A DNA stretch of 64,000 bases from G965216255 sp965216255. Its GTDB lineage: Bacteria; Bacteroidota; Rhodothermia; Rhodothermales; Bin80. Under the pieces are notes generated by a model that was not told where the DNA came from, ran no database searches, and saw nothing but the letters and a program-made list of their open reading frames with translations. The number at the start of each line of letters is the position of its first letter. Position 1 is the stretch's first letter. Below, piece by piece: positions 27,779 through 37,053 of this stretch. The position numbers were made by a program, and so were the translations under genes. The stretch is from the NCBI GenBank assembly GCA_965216255.1, contig OZ244148.1, forward strand, positions 434,001 through 498,000, in the 5' to 3' direction.

Positions 27779-29530
27779 ATGCCGATAAAAGCGTATCGAT
27801 CTGGGCCATTTCGTTATACTCACGAGAACCGAGCCTTCGACAAGCTATACCGCGAGCTCGAAAGCGTCTGGGGGCAATCGGATGAACTGGTTGTGCTGCT
27901 CGGCAACTTTTACTGCGGGGGGAGGGAACTGGACGCAGCTGTCCTCAGGTGCAACAGCATCACATTAATTGATTTCAAGAATTACGGAGGCAGAATCAAG
28001 TACTCGGAAAACGGACCTTGGTGTGCAGATGATGTCCAAGTCGGAGGCGGCAGTAAGGCGAATCCATTCCTTCAGTTACGAGCCTACAAGCATGCTTTTA
28101 TAGACTTCGTCAAAGGGCTCAACATATCGCCCGTCGGGAAATACCACGATTTTACGCATGTCGGCGCAATGGTCATATTTGCCGAGCCCATTGTGTTCGT
28201 TGAAAACCAGATTCAAGGAAGTGCACGTCCCTGGTTCCATGTTACGGACTCTGATCGCGCGATAGGACGACTATCACAGGTCTATAGTAGCCAAATCAAC
28301 CTCTCACAGGACGAAATCAGGGGGATCGTCGCTGCATTGGAGATTCCCGAATACGTTCCCGTGGGGACAGAGTCGAGCTCTGTGGCCTTGGAGCGCAAGT
28401 CTGATCTGGTGTCAGCAAATCCCTCCGCCAAACAGAGTCCGTTCGCGATTCGTAGAACCTGGCCCGTTATAGCGCTGCTTGCCTTAGCTCTTGCGGGAAT
28501 CTACCTGCTTTATCATATAATAGGCCCGAAACCAGATCCACCAGGTGGCTACAAACCCCCGGAGTGTCCCAAGTGGGACGACAATTGTGACGGTTACATC
28601 AGCTGTACGGAAGCTAGAAGACACGGAATCGCTCCCGTGCGACGCGGGCACCCGGCGTACAAGTATATGAATGACGCAGACCAGGACGGGATAGTGTGTG
28701 AGTCAATACCGCGTGATCCGGTTCAGGAGTGTCCCAGGTGGGACGACAATTGTGACGGTTACATCAGCTGTGCGGAAGCTAGAAGACACGGAATCGCTCC
28801 CGTGCGACGCGGGCACCCGGCGTACAAGTATATGAATGACGCAGACCAGGACGGGATAGTGTGTGAGTCAATACCGCGTGATCCGGTTCAGGAGTGTCCC
28901 AGGTGGGACGACAATTGTGACGGTTACATCAGCTGTACGGAAGCTAGAAGACACGGAATCGCTCCCGTGCGACGCGGGCACCCGGCGTACAAGTATATGA
29001 ATGACGCAGACCAGGACGGGATAGTGTGTGAGTCAATACCGCGTGATCCGGTTCAGGAGTGTCCCAGGTGGGACGACAATTGTGACGGTTACATCAGCTG
29101 TGCGGAAGCTAGAAGACACGGAATCGCTCCCGTGCGACGCGGGCACCCGGCGTACAAGTATATGAATGACGCAGACCAGGACGGGATAGTGTGTGAGTCA
29201 ATACCGCGTGATCCGGTTCAGGAGTGTCCCAGGTGGGACGACAATTGTGACGGTTACATCAGCTGTGCGGAAGCTAGAAGACACGGAATCGCTCCCGTGC
29301 GACGCGGGCACCCGGCGTACAAGTATATGAATGACGCAGACCAGGACGGGATAGTGTGTGAGTCAATACCGCGTGATCCGGTTCAGGAGTGTCCCAGGTG
29401 GGACGACAATTGTGACGGTTACATCAGCTGTGCGGAAGCTAGAAGACACGGAATCGCTCCCGTGCGACGCGGGCACCCGGCGTACAAGTATATGAATGAC
29501 GCAGACCAGGACGGGATAGTGTGTGAATGA
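27779..29530 (+). CDS. Membrane-anchored NERD nuclease-like protein with six excalibur calcium-binding repeats
   Basis: 583 residues from the ATG at 27779, chosen because the NERD domain starts there (FRYTHENRAFDKLYREL) and GGAG precedes it; the frame is open 52 codons further upstream. The NERD (nuclease-related) domain shows GGRELDAAVL (Asp52) and ITLIDFKNYGG (Asp65, Lys67), the D...DxK pattern of PD-(D/E)XK folds. A transmembrane helix (VIALLALALAGIYLLYHII, about residues 230-250) is followed by a proline linker and six 54-residue excalibur repeats, each with DDNCDGYISC and DADQDGIVC calcium-loop motifs and paired cysteines. Topology would place the NERD domain in the cytoplasm and the repeats outside. 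DNA uptake, processing or extracellular DNA sensing are possible roles; none is proven. Confidence 0.88.
   Translation: MPIKAYRSGPFRYTHENRAFDKLYRELESVWGQSDELVVLLGNFYCGGRELDAAVLRCNSITLIDFKNYGGRIKYSENGPWCADDVQVGGGSKANPFLQLRAYKHAFIDFVKGLNISPVGKYHDFTHVGAMVIFAEPIVFVENQIQGSARPWFHVTDSDRAIGRLSQVYSSQINLSQDEIRGIVAALEIPEYVPVGTESSSVALERKSDLVSANPSAKQSPFAIRRTWPVIALLALALAGIYLLYHIIGPKPDPPGGYKPPECPKWDDNCDGYISCTEARRHGIAPVRRGHPAYKYMNDADQDGIVCESIPRDPVQECPRWDDNCDGYISCAEARRHGIAPVRRGHPAYKYMNDADQDGIVCESIPRDPVQECPRWDDNCDGYISCTEARRHGIAPVRRGHPAYKYMNDADQDGIVCESIPRDPVQECPRWDDNCDGYISCAEARRHGIAPVRRGHPAYKYMNDADQDGIVCESIPRDPVQECPRWDDNCDGYISCAEARRHGIAPVRRGHPAYKYMNDADQDGIVCESIPRDPVQECPRWDDNCDGYISCAEARRHGIAPVRRGHPAYKYMNDADQDGIVCE
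28565..29527 (+). repeat. Six near-identical 162-bp tandem repeats coding for excalibur domains
   Basis: Units start at about 28565, 28727, 28889, 29051, 29213 and 29375. They are identical except for an A/G difference in SCTEA versus SCAEA codons (order T, A, T, A, A, A) and one codon in the first unit (KW versus RW). Such uniformity implies very recent expansion or gene conversion. Confidence 0.95.
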
Positions 29531-29597
29531 CGCAGCAACAGCCCGGGTGAAAACCGGCCACGTTGGTTTGCAATGTGAATCGGCAGCGTCCAATTAA

Positions 29598-31428
29598 CCC
29601 GGATTATTCACCAGCCAAAAGTATACAGGTGTAGACAATGAAGAGGGGGCTGTCGGAAGTGGTACATTCTGTTGTAAGGCAGCAATATCTTCATGGAGCC
29701 TGCCGCAAAGCTGGTTTTGGCGTGGATGCAGGGCAATGAGCCCCGCGAATGGTCTGTTTTCGACGCAAAGGCGTACCGTGAAGACGTACCTCTGCCGTTG
29801 AATAAACCCGTACAGTCCAGAACCGATGCTGCGCTAACGAGCGCGGCACGGCCTCATTCCAAGGTAACCCACGTCAGCTGCTGGTAGCGCCCCCAGAACT
29901 GTCGCCAGAGCGCTACGGCGCTGAAGGCTATCCGGATTTCGATGTTACGTGCGTGCCGCACTATCAGCGCCCCAACCTTCAAGACATCCTTCTGAAACGT
30001 CTTCAAGTGCATGTGCCGTGCTCCCGGCTGCTTCATTGTGCAGCGACCCAGGTGTAGCACCTCGTACACAAGCAGGTAAAGCTGCAAAAGGACTTCATTG
30101 TGCGCGTAAAACGGCGTTTCTTCCGGCTGTGCTTCCTCTTTCCGTGGAATAGGTAGGCCCCGGTAATGGGTCTTGGGGCGTGGCGACGACGACAGCGCCA
30201 TGGAACAGGCTTGATTTAGTTCTCCCATGTGGGCTTCGGCCTTACCCCTTCTGCGATAAAGATGCAGGATCTCCTCCGCCGAGTAGGCGTGCTCGTGCTG
30301 ATCGGTAATCAGATAGAAGTGCTCGGGGAACAGTTCCCCGGGATTCGGCAGCACCACCAAAACGACGCGCCGCTCGCGCTCCCAAGACAGGGCGCGGTAT
30401 TGCATAGCACTGTTCCTCTTCGGGTTGTACGCCCGACAAATAGGGCTCGGCCGCAGCAGCCAGGACGTCGTTTTCCTTCAGGCGCATTATGTAGCCAATC
30501 CAAATCCGCTCCAGCTTACTGCATAACGCTCCACTATTAAAGGCCGCGTCCAACCGCACGATCACCTTTCGGGCCACATCCGTTCGCAGCCTGAGAGCGA
30601 TCTTCTTGATAAAGTTGTAGCAGTCGTTTACGACATGCGCATTGCCACGACGCAGCGTGGCGCCCAGCATGTCGCCGGTTTCCGCACAACTGGCAATAAG
30701 AGGCAGGAAGATGTTGCGCTTGTAGTGTCCGTTATAGGCACTGCCCTGCTGCCGAGCATGGGCATCCACGGGCAATGCGTCTATATCCATGACCAGCGTA
30801 TCGTAGCGCTTGCCGCCTCTGGCATGCAGGAGGCGCTCCATGGCAAAGGTGGCGACGAATTCGCTCAATCTGGCCAGGTTCTTCTTTGTGCCCAGCCTAC
30901 CTAACAGCCGGGAAATGGTAGGCTGTGAGGCCAAAGGCTTGCCGTCTTAGAGCCCACCCATCCCTGCCTTTATTGAGGCGACGGGGCACATGGCCGCCTC
31001 ATGGCGCAGACGACGCATATCACGCTGGCGCATCCTGCCCTGCGCCAAGAGCAGCAAGACAGGCTGCAAGAGCTCATCAAAGCGATGCGTAATGCGCCCC
31101 GGAATGCGGGAATCGCTCAGGACCGCTGCCAGGCGAGCGGTGAGGCCGGTAAGCATGAAGAGTGACCGCAGCAGGAGGACTCCGGCATCGGAGATTAACT
31201 TTTCCGAATGGTGCCCCGTGACTTTTATTGACTTATTGAAGGGTGCCGTCAACACATGTCCAGCTGAATTGGAGGCCATGGGGTTCACCTTGAGCGTATT
31301 TATGGTTCGGTATTCGAACCGAAAAAGCTACTACGATGTTCCCGTATAACCAAATAAGAATCAAGAGCTTACGAACCAAATACGTCTGTCTTCGAACATC
31401 GACTTTGCATTTATGTGAATAATCCGGG
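29598..31428 (-). mobile_element. IS1380-family element A
   Basis: Terminal inverted repeats cccggattattcac (29598-29611) and gtgaataatccggg (31415-31428) enclose one minus-strand transposase. The flanks do not show a matching 4-bp duplication. Separate ends of the same element survive at 20983-21143, 47745-48095 and 55074-55125, so the family was once more active here. Confidence 0.85.
29854..31288 (-). pseudogene. IS1380-family transposase, element A, broken by a stop codon and a frameshift
   Basis: The protein runs from 31288 (SEKLISDAGVLLLRSL, GLTARLAAVLSD) through an in-frame TAA at about 30945, into LASQPTISRLLGRLG, MDIDALPVDAHARQQGSAYN (first Asp), VIVRLDAAFNSGALC (second Asp) and GYIMRLKEN. 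A frameshift near 30405 then leads to WERERRVVLVVLPNPGEL, RRGKAEAHMGELNQ (Glu) and FWGRYQQLTWVTLE. Two lesions, so inactive. Confidence 0.87.
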
Positions 31429-31441
31429 GCCCATTTAACAA

Positions 31442-32816
31442 CGAAGTGCAACACTTGATTTGGATGACAGCGCGCTAGCAAGCGCGTATTCATCACGCTG
31501 ATTACATGTGAGCGAGATGATGCCGGTACGCTCCGTTAAGACATCATTGGAGGGTATCAAATGGCGACGGGCTATCATCATCTTTCCTATGAGGAAAGGT
31601 GCCAGATTCACGCATTGAGGAAGCGAGCTGATTCGCTGCGCGAGATTGCGCGACAGTTGGGTCGCTCGCCATCGACGATCAGCCGGGAGTTGCATCGCAA
31701 CAGCGGAGGTAGGGGCTACCGGTATCAACAGGCTACCCGCTTGGCCAGCGGGCGGCGGAGGAAGGCATCGTTGCGTCCACGGAAGATGACTGAAGCGATG
31801 TGGTCTCTTGTGCGTGAGAAGCTCGCCCTGCACTGGAGTCCAGAGCAGGTCTCGGGTCGACTTCGTCGTGATGGTGTCGTTTCGGTAAGCACCACATGGA
31901 TTTACAGGCATAGCTGGGCGGACCGAGCGGCTGGCGGATCGTTGTACAAGCTGCTGCGTCGCCGTGGTAAGCGGTACAACAGGCGTAACAAGAGCGGTGC
32001 TGGGCGCGGCCTGATACCGCACCGTGTAGACATCAGCGAACGTGATCCCATTGTAGAGCAGAAGACGCGGATAGGCGACTGGGAGGTTGATACGATCATC
32101 GGGGCGAAACAACAGGGAGCACTGGTATCCATGGTCGATCGCGCCTCGAAATTCACGTTTCTTGAGCACGTTGCGTCAAAGGCTGCGATCGGGGTCCGCC
32201 ATGCGATCATAGGTTGTCTCAGTCCGGTAAAGGACCGGGTACTTACTATCACGGCGGACAATGGCAAGGAGTTCGCTCATCATCGGCAGATCGCCAGCGC
32301 GCTTTCCGCATCGTTTTACTTTGCGAGGCCATACCACTCCTGGGAGCGTGGTCTGAACGAGCACACCAACGGCCTGGTGCGAGAGTACTTCCCGAAGGCA
32401 ACCAACTTTCACACGGTTGAACCGGCAGCGGTGAGGCGGGTGCAAGCGCAATTGAACAACCGTCCGCGCCGATGCTTGGCCTACCGCACGCCGGCGGAGG
32501 TTTTCCTTCCTGCACTAGAGGGCGTGGCAGCCTCCGCGTCCATGGTCTGAGTCGGGTCGTCGCCAGAAAGACCCATAGACCATTGTACCATGTTCGGGTG
32601 ACATCATGCGTGCCTACACGCAGGGGAAGAGCCATGCTCGCCCGTCGGCATTGGCTGCCTCAAAGGTCAAGGAGCGCGAATTTCTTCGGCCAGCAAGCAG
32701 CTTCTTCTCCGGTCGGGCTCCGCCCTCCCTCCGAAGAAGCTCGTTTTCCGCGTTGCCTGTGCTATCTTCTGTCTCTACTCAGGGGCATACTACCTTGTCT
32801 ACAGTTGTTGCACTTC
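31442..32816 (+). mobile_element. IS30-family insertion sequence, apparently intact
   Basis: Inverted repeats cgaagtgcaaca (31442-31453) and tgttgcacttcg (32805-32816) bracket a complete transposase gene. It sits 13 bases beyond the end of IS1380 element A, so the two insertions are adjacent. About 265 bases after the transposase stop carry no gene. Confidence 0.85.
31561..32550 (+). CDS. IS30-family transposase
   Basis: 329 residues, full length. N-terminal helix-turn-helix: LSYEERCQIHALRKRADSLR and IARQLGRSPSTISREL. Catalytic DDE: RIGDWEVDTIIG (Asp), VLTITADNGKEFAHH (Asp), and SWERGLNEHTNGLVREYF (Glu). The motif order and spacing match active IS30 transposases, so this is one of the few mobile genes in the window likely to be functional. 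Confidence 0.95.
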   Translation: MATGYHHLSYEERCQIHALRKRADSLREIARQLGRSPSTISRELHRNSGGRGYRYQQATRLASGRRRKASLRPRKMTEAMWSLVREKLALHWSPEQVSGRLRRDGVVSVSTTWIYRHSWADRAAGGSLYKLLRRRGKRYNRRNKSGAGRGLIPHRVDISERDPIVEQKTRIGDWEVDTIIGAKQQGALVSMVDRASKFTFLEHVASKAAIGVRHAIIGCLSPVKDRVLTITADNGKEFAHHRQIASALSASFYFARPYHSWERGLNEHTNGLVREYFPKATNFHTVEPAAVRRVQAQLNNRPRRCLAYRTPAEVFLPALEGVAASASMV

Positions 32817-32858
32817 GGACTTTAATTGGCGCGGGTTAATAAGCCCCGCCAATTAGAG

Positions 32859-33041
32859 ATGGCTAAGATTAGGCTGGTACTGATAGGCTCCGGTGCGATT
32901 GTCGGGGGTGTATTCGGAAGCAGTATAGGCATAGCTGGCCTCGGAGGGGCGATGGCTGGCACGATCCCACTTGCTCTTATTGGTGCATATGTGGGCTGGC
33001 GTATCTTTAAAGCTATCTCTAAAGCTATCAAGAGTGAATGA
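32859..33041 (+). CDS. Small glycine-rich membrane protein
   Basis: 60 residues from the ATG at 32859: a hydrophobic, glycine-zipper-rich protein (LVLIGSGAIVGGVFGSSIGI, then GGAMAGTIPLALIGAYVGW) with a Lys-rich C-terminal end (KAISKAIKSE). It has one long or two short membrane helices. An in-frame TTG at 32826 would add 11 residues. No family recognised; glycine-zipper proteins may be pore-like toxins or membrane packing proteins. Confidence 0.5.
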   Translation: MAKIRLVLIGSGAIVGGVFGSSIGIAGLGGAMAGTIPLALIGAYVGWRIFKAISKAIKSE

Positions 33042-33120
33042 TCTCACCTGGCTGATATGAATTGGAGCTTCGGTTTAGAAACCACCTGTCAAGTTATCTA
33101 CCTCAATCCCCATATTCCGA

Positions 33121-33485
33121 TCAATCGGAATGAGTGTTCAAATTCATCGGGATATGTATCAGTCTGTGCACTTCCTGCTCCAAATACGCCAGCTTGTGCA
33201 GATACGTCTGCAGCGTGACCTGGTCCACAGCCGCGACGGGCAGGGCGCTGAGCCACCTACGAAAGGCTTTCGTCCAGTGTGTTGCGCCCGTGTACCGAAA
33301 GCCCCGGGTCTGAAGAAAAGACATGATCCGCTGTTTGGTTCGCGTTATGGACTCGACCAAGTCAGCGCGGCAGCGCAATTCTCCCTCGCAAAAAAGCCAT
33401 AGTCTGTCCTACCATGTACTTCACCGGACGCTTACCTTGCAATGTCCACGGAAGGCACTGCCCTGCTGCCGGCTATGGGCATCAA
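33121..33485 (-). pseudogene. Joined scraps of IS110 and IS1380 transposases
   Basis: The minus strand from 33378 encodes ADLVESITRTKQRIMSFL and THWTKAFRRWLSALP, the middle helical region of IS110 transposases. Just upstream (33440-33485) DAHSRQQGSAFRGHCK matches the HxRQQGSAYNGHYK motif of IS1380 transposases. Neither is complete. Confidence 0.6.
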
Positions 33486-33734
33486 TCACCAGGCCGTCTC
33501 CGTCCCCAAGTAAATGAGCAGGTCGCTGCTGCTACACAAGACTATGATCTGCAAGGCACGCAGAGCGGCTGGCGCCTCGTGCGCCGAAGCTGAGAGGCCG
33601 CGGCGCAGGAAAGCCAACGCCACGGCCCGGTACATAGCGCCTGAATTCAGCAGAAAGTAACCGAGATGCCGGGCAACTGCCCTGGCGGTGGTGCTCCTGC
33701 CGGTTCCGGCGGGAGCGTCGATGGCTACTATCAA
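33486..33734 (-). pseudogene. N-terminal fragment of cytidylate kinase
   Basis: From a TTG at 33734 the minus strand encodes LIVAIDAPAGTGRSTTARAV, then GYFLLNSGAMYRAVALAFL, which is the start of cytidylate kinase (Cmk). The protein is cut after about 70 residues and continues in unrelated sequence. The P-loop Lys is replaced by Arg (GTGRST instead of GSGKST). A broken copy only; the real cmk must be elsewhere. It lies head-to-head with the SpoU gene. Confidence 0.65.
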
Positions 33735-33774
33735 GTACCATGGGAGTAGGTTCGCTGCCAAAATACGGAGTTGC

Positions 33775-34332
33775 ATGAGGAAACTTGCTCCCACCGAGAT
33801 TGCGAGACTCTCAGCCGCAGAATTAGAGACGACGGCGCCACACCCCATTGCCGTGATACTCGACAACGTGCGCTCTCTGTACAATGTCGGCTCAATATTT
33901 CGCACGTCGGATGCTGCCAGAATCCAAAGGCTATACCTGACAGGCATCACGGGAACGCCCACCAACCGGAAGCTACACAAGACAGCACTGGGCGCACAAG
34001 ACTCTGTTCCCTGGGCTTATGAAAAAGATGCGCTGACCCTTGCACGGCGCCTGAAAGCCAATGGCTACCATCTGGCCGTGCTGGAAATTACAGATAGCCC
34101 TACCGAAATCAATGACCTACCCGCAGGCGCCTTTCCCCTATGTTTGGTCGTGGGCAACGAAGTAACGGGCGTCAGCGACGCGCTGGTAGAAATGGCTGAC
34201 GCGGCCATCGAGATTCCGCAGTACGGATTCAAGCACTCGCTCAACGTCGCCGTAGCATACGGTGTGGCCATTTTCGATCTGGTGCGTCATTATCATGGGC
34301 AATTATGCGATAGTAGCCAAGACGGGCACTAG
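33775..34332 (+). CDS. SpoU/TrmH-family RNA 2'-O-methyltransferase
   Basis: 185 residues from the ATG at 33775, chosen for GGAG at 33767-33770; the frame is open further upstream into the cmk fragment. The SPOUT motifs are present: VRSLYNVGSIFRTSDA (motif 1), LCLVVGNEVTGVS (motif 2) and IEIPQYGFKHSLNVAVA (motif 3, forming the knot that binds S-adenosylmethionine). The family methylates ribose 2'-OH in rRNA or tRNA; the exact target cannot be told. It lacks the N-terminal substrate-binding domain of RlmB, so it is a minimal single-domain form. Confidence 0.87.
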   Translation: MRKLAPTEIARLSAAELETTAPHPIAVILDNVRSLYNVGSIFRTSDAARIQRLYLTGITGTPTNRKLHKTALGAQDSVPWAYEKDALTLARRLKANGYHLAVLEITDSPTEINDLPAGAFPLCLVVGNEVTGVSDALVEMADAAIEIPQYGFKHSLNVAVAYGVAIFDLVRHYHGQLCDSSQDGH

Positions 34333-35442
34333 GTGATAGTGCCACAGACAGGCACACGATTATTCTCCTGCGGGCCGCACCAATACCTGTCGTCTGAACC
34401 GTGTGCGCAGGCCGCAGCACATCGTGCTAGATCGCTTAGTCAGCTACCTGTCTTGGCTACGGAACAAAGCGGTAGAGAACTGCAGGAAGGGCTTTGCCGA
34501 CGGCGCAAGGACGCCGACCTTCTTTGAGCTGTGCAAGTGCCTGACGCACCTGCGCCGGGATGGCACTGGGGGGCCACAAGCCAGGTCCACGTGGCTGCGC
34601 AGCACAGCATCCTCTGCCGGGTCCGGCGCCCCCGCGAAATGCTCTTCCGTGGCCGCAAGGGATAGCCACTTCTTGGTCGTAACATGCATTCCTTTGACCT
34701 GCAATGCAGTACAACCCAGGTGCAGCGGCCAAAACTGGGCCCCCAGCGTCAAGAGCGTCCGGGGGCTGCACCTACAGGGCAAGCGTAGCATCATGGGCAC
34801 GGTTAAGCTAGTGCGCCTAGTGCGTACCCCAGCGGCTACGAACCACAGCCATGCACGAAGCCAGATGGCCCCGATGCCGTGGACACGGTAGGCATGGAGG
34901 TAGGCGTGAAGGTCCAGGGCGGTCTGTCTAACGGCGCCCGTTACGTCGCCAAACGGGTGAATGACAGAAAGCGCAAACGGCTGCAATGCGCATTATCCCC
35001 TGCCGGACGCGGAAGCACGAACCACAAGAAAAAGAAGCGAGTTATGGCCCGCATAAGGCCCGGCGCATGGCCGTGCGGCACCGCAAAGGACCACTTCGCA
35101 TACCGGTAAGCATCATTCGGCTAGTATAGCCGTTGAGGATCTGAGGCTGCAGGGCATGTGGACCAGCCAACGCAAGAGCCCGGCTGCCCTTATCGTACTA
35201 CCAACTCAACTTCCCACAGCAAGAAGCATGCTGGATAGAGGCCTTGAACACTCTCCGGCAGCACCAGGCACGAGGGCTGATTTGCACCACAGGCTCTCGT
35301 GGGCAGCGGTCTACCATACCTGCAGAGTGACCTTGTGATTCCCCCGGCCTAACCCGATGGCATACCAAGCTAGGTGCCCCTGAACCTGGTATCTGCCAGA
35401 TACAATAATTCATGTATTTTGATGCACTAGCGGAACACCCTC
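34333..35442. other. Long intergenic region with possible transposase debris
   Basis: No intact gene. At about 34420-34560 the plus strand encodes VSYLSWLRNKAVENCRKGF followed by FFELCKCLTHLRRDG, similar to the N-terminal region of IS605-type TnpB proteins, with no downstream TnpB domain. Overlapping open frames on the other strand (34986-34444) show no motif. 35110-35442 is the upstream region of mutA; I see no clear promoter. Confidence 0.35.
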
Positions 35443-37053
35443 ATGATCGCCGCCCCCTTTGCGCTTAAGGATTACTTTCCTGCGGTACCCACCGAAGACT
35501 GGTTGGCTGCAATTGCGCGGGCCATGGATGAGCCAAGCCACCTGGAATGGACCTGTGACGGCCTGAGACTTGCGCCCTTCTACCGCGCTGGCGACATTCG
35601 GGGTGCGCCGGACCCGGGCATTAGCAGCGGCTGGCATATCTGCGAATGGTTTGACATAGCTGATCTGTCCAATGCCGCGACGGGGGCAGCCGCCTCGCTT
35701 TCGAGCGGTGCCACCGCCATCGGGTTTGCGTCTCGGACCCGGGCGCCAGTCGCTGCCGAGATGGCGCAGCTGGTTAGCAACCTGTCTCTTGACGCGACGT
35801 CCATCCACTGGGACGGCCCCCATGTGGGGGTCCGCCCCTCACTCCTTGCCAGCACACGGGACCTGAGTACTCTTCGCGGGTCCATGGTCGCCGATCCCAT
35901 TACCGGCAGCCTACGGTATGGACAGCAGCCCCGGTACGACACGCTCCCGGGGCTACTCGAGGAACCGCATACGCCGCACTTCAGGGTGTACGGGATCGAC
36001 GCCGCGGTCTTTCACGAACAGGGCGCCACAGCCATTGAGGAACTCGCTTGCACCATTGGAGCCGCTAGTGAGCTCCTGGCGCAACTGACCCATCGTGGTC
36101 TGCCGGCCGCCAGCGTCGCCGCGGCCATCTCGTTCAGGGTGGCCGTGGGTACGCAGTTCTTTCCCGAGATCGCCAAACTGCGGGCACTCAGGCACCTCGC
36201 AGGACAGCTCTTCGAAGCCTACGGCACCCCGGACGTACAGCCTGATGTTTTCGCCGTGGCCTCTCCGTACCGGCACACGTGCCTGGATCCCGAGTCAAAT
36301 CTGCTTCGGGCTACCTCTCAGGCCATGGCGGGCGTCATCGGAGGATGCAATACGCTCAGCGTCCCTCCTCTTGTACGCCTGGCTCCGCGGCTTTCACGAA
36401 GTCTGCAGCTGGTGCTAAAGCATGAGGCGCACCTAGGCTGGACGGCTGACCCGGCCCGGGGCTCCTATTTCGTGGAGCGACTGACTGAAGAGATGGCCCT
36501 CGCAGCCTGGGGCCGCTTCCGTGAGTACGAAAGCGCTGGCGGACTGCTCCAGGCGCTGCAGTCTGGAGAACTCCAGCTTATGCTGCGGCGCGCAGGCATG
36601 CGGCATGCCCAGGAAGTCGCGGCGGGAGAACGCACAATGGTCGGAGTAAACGATTTTCCCCGCAACGATGCATTACAAGGGATGACGCCGGGGACCGGGC
36701 CGGCCGCGCCCTATGAAGCATTGCGCCTCCGTGTGAACGCGCAGCCCGTGCAGTGCCTCCTGCTGGAAGGCGGTAGCGCCCGGCTTCGCCAGCTCGCACG
36801 GCGCCAATTACGCTGTGCCGGAATCGAATTCGAGGAAGGAAGCCTGAAAGGAACGCGGACGCCGTATGACTTTGTTGTCACGGTCCTGCCCGCCGTGGCG
36901 TCGCTGGCCCAATCCTTGCCGTTTCCTGTCGTAGGCGTTCTTGCCGAGAAGCCCGTCTCACCCATTCCCGGCGTAGAGGCCTGCCTGTACCCTGGCCAGG
37001 ACATCCCCCGCGCCATCGGATCGCTACTAGACAAGCTGAGTTCGGAGACATGA
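35443..37053 (+). CDS. mutA: Methylmalonyl-CoA mutase small (beta) subunit
   Basis: 536 residues. It has the mutase TIM-barrel (WHICEWFDIADLSNA, TPHFRVYGIDAAVFHEQGA, AISFRVAVGTQFFPEIAKLR, HEAHLGWTADPARGSYFVE) and a degenerate C-terminal cobalamin-like domain without the DxHxxG motif. It is therefore the non-catalytic partner of MutB, stabilising the heterodimer that interconverts (R)-methylmalonyl-CoA and succinyl-CoA. It overlaps mutB by four bases (ATGA), giving tight coupling. The mutA-mutB-meaB order is typical of propionate metabolism operons. Confidence 0.93.
   Translation: MIAAPFALKDYFPAVPTEDWLAAIARAMDEPSHLEWTCDGLRLAPFYRAGDIRGAPDPGISSGWHICEWFDIADLSNAATGAAASLSSGATAIGFASRTRAPVAAEMAQLVSNLSLDATSIHWDGPHVGVRPSLLASTRDLSTLRGSMVADPITGSLRYGQQPRYDTLPGLLEEPHTPHFRVYGIDAAVFHEQGATAIEELACTIGAASELLAQLTHRGLPAASVAAAISFRVAVGTQFFPEIAKLRALRHLAGQLFEAYGTPDVQPDVFAVASPYRHTCLDPESNLLRATSQAMAGVIGGCNTLSVPPLVRLAPRLSRSLQLVLKHEAHLGWTADPARGSYFVERLTEEMALAAWGRFREYESAGGLLQALQSGELQLMLRRAGMRHAQEVAAGERTMVGVNDFPRNDALQGMTPGTGPAAPYEALRLRVNAQPVQCLLLEGGSARLRQLARRQLRCAGIEFEEGSLKGTRTPYDFVVTVLPAVASLAQSLPFPVVGVLAEKPVSPIPGVEACLYPGQDIPRAIGSLLDKLSSET

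Noticed and set aside
28565..29527. Regular 162-bp repeats considered as a CRISPR-like array
   Set aside because: Units are contiguous, without spacers, and encode a continuous excalibur protein.
34444..34986. 180-codon minus-strand frame between SpoU and mutA
   Set aside because: No recognisable domain, overlapping frames of similar length on both strands, and weak TnpB-like similarity on the other strand; treated as degenerate.
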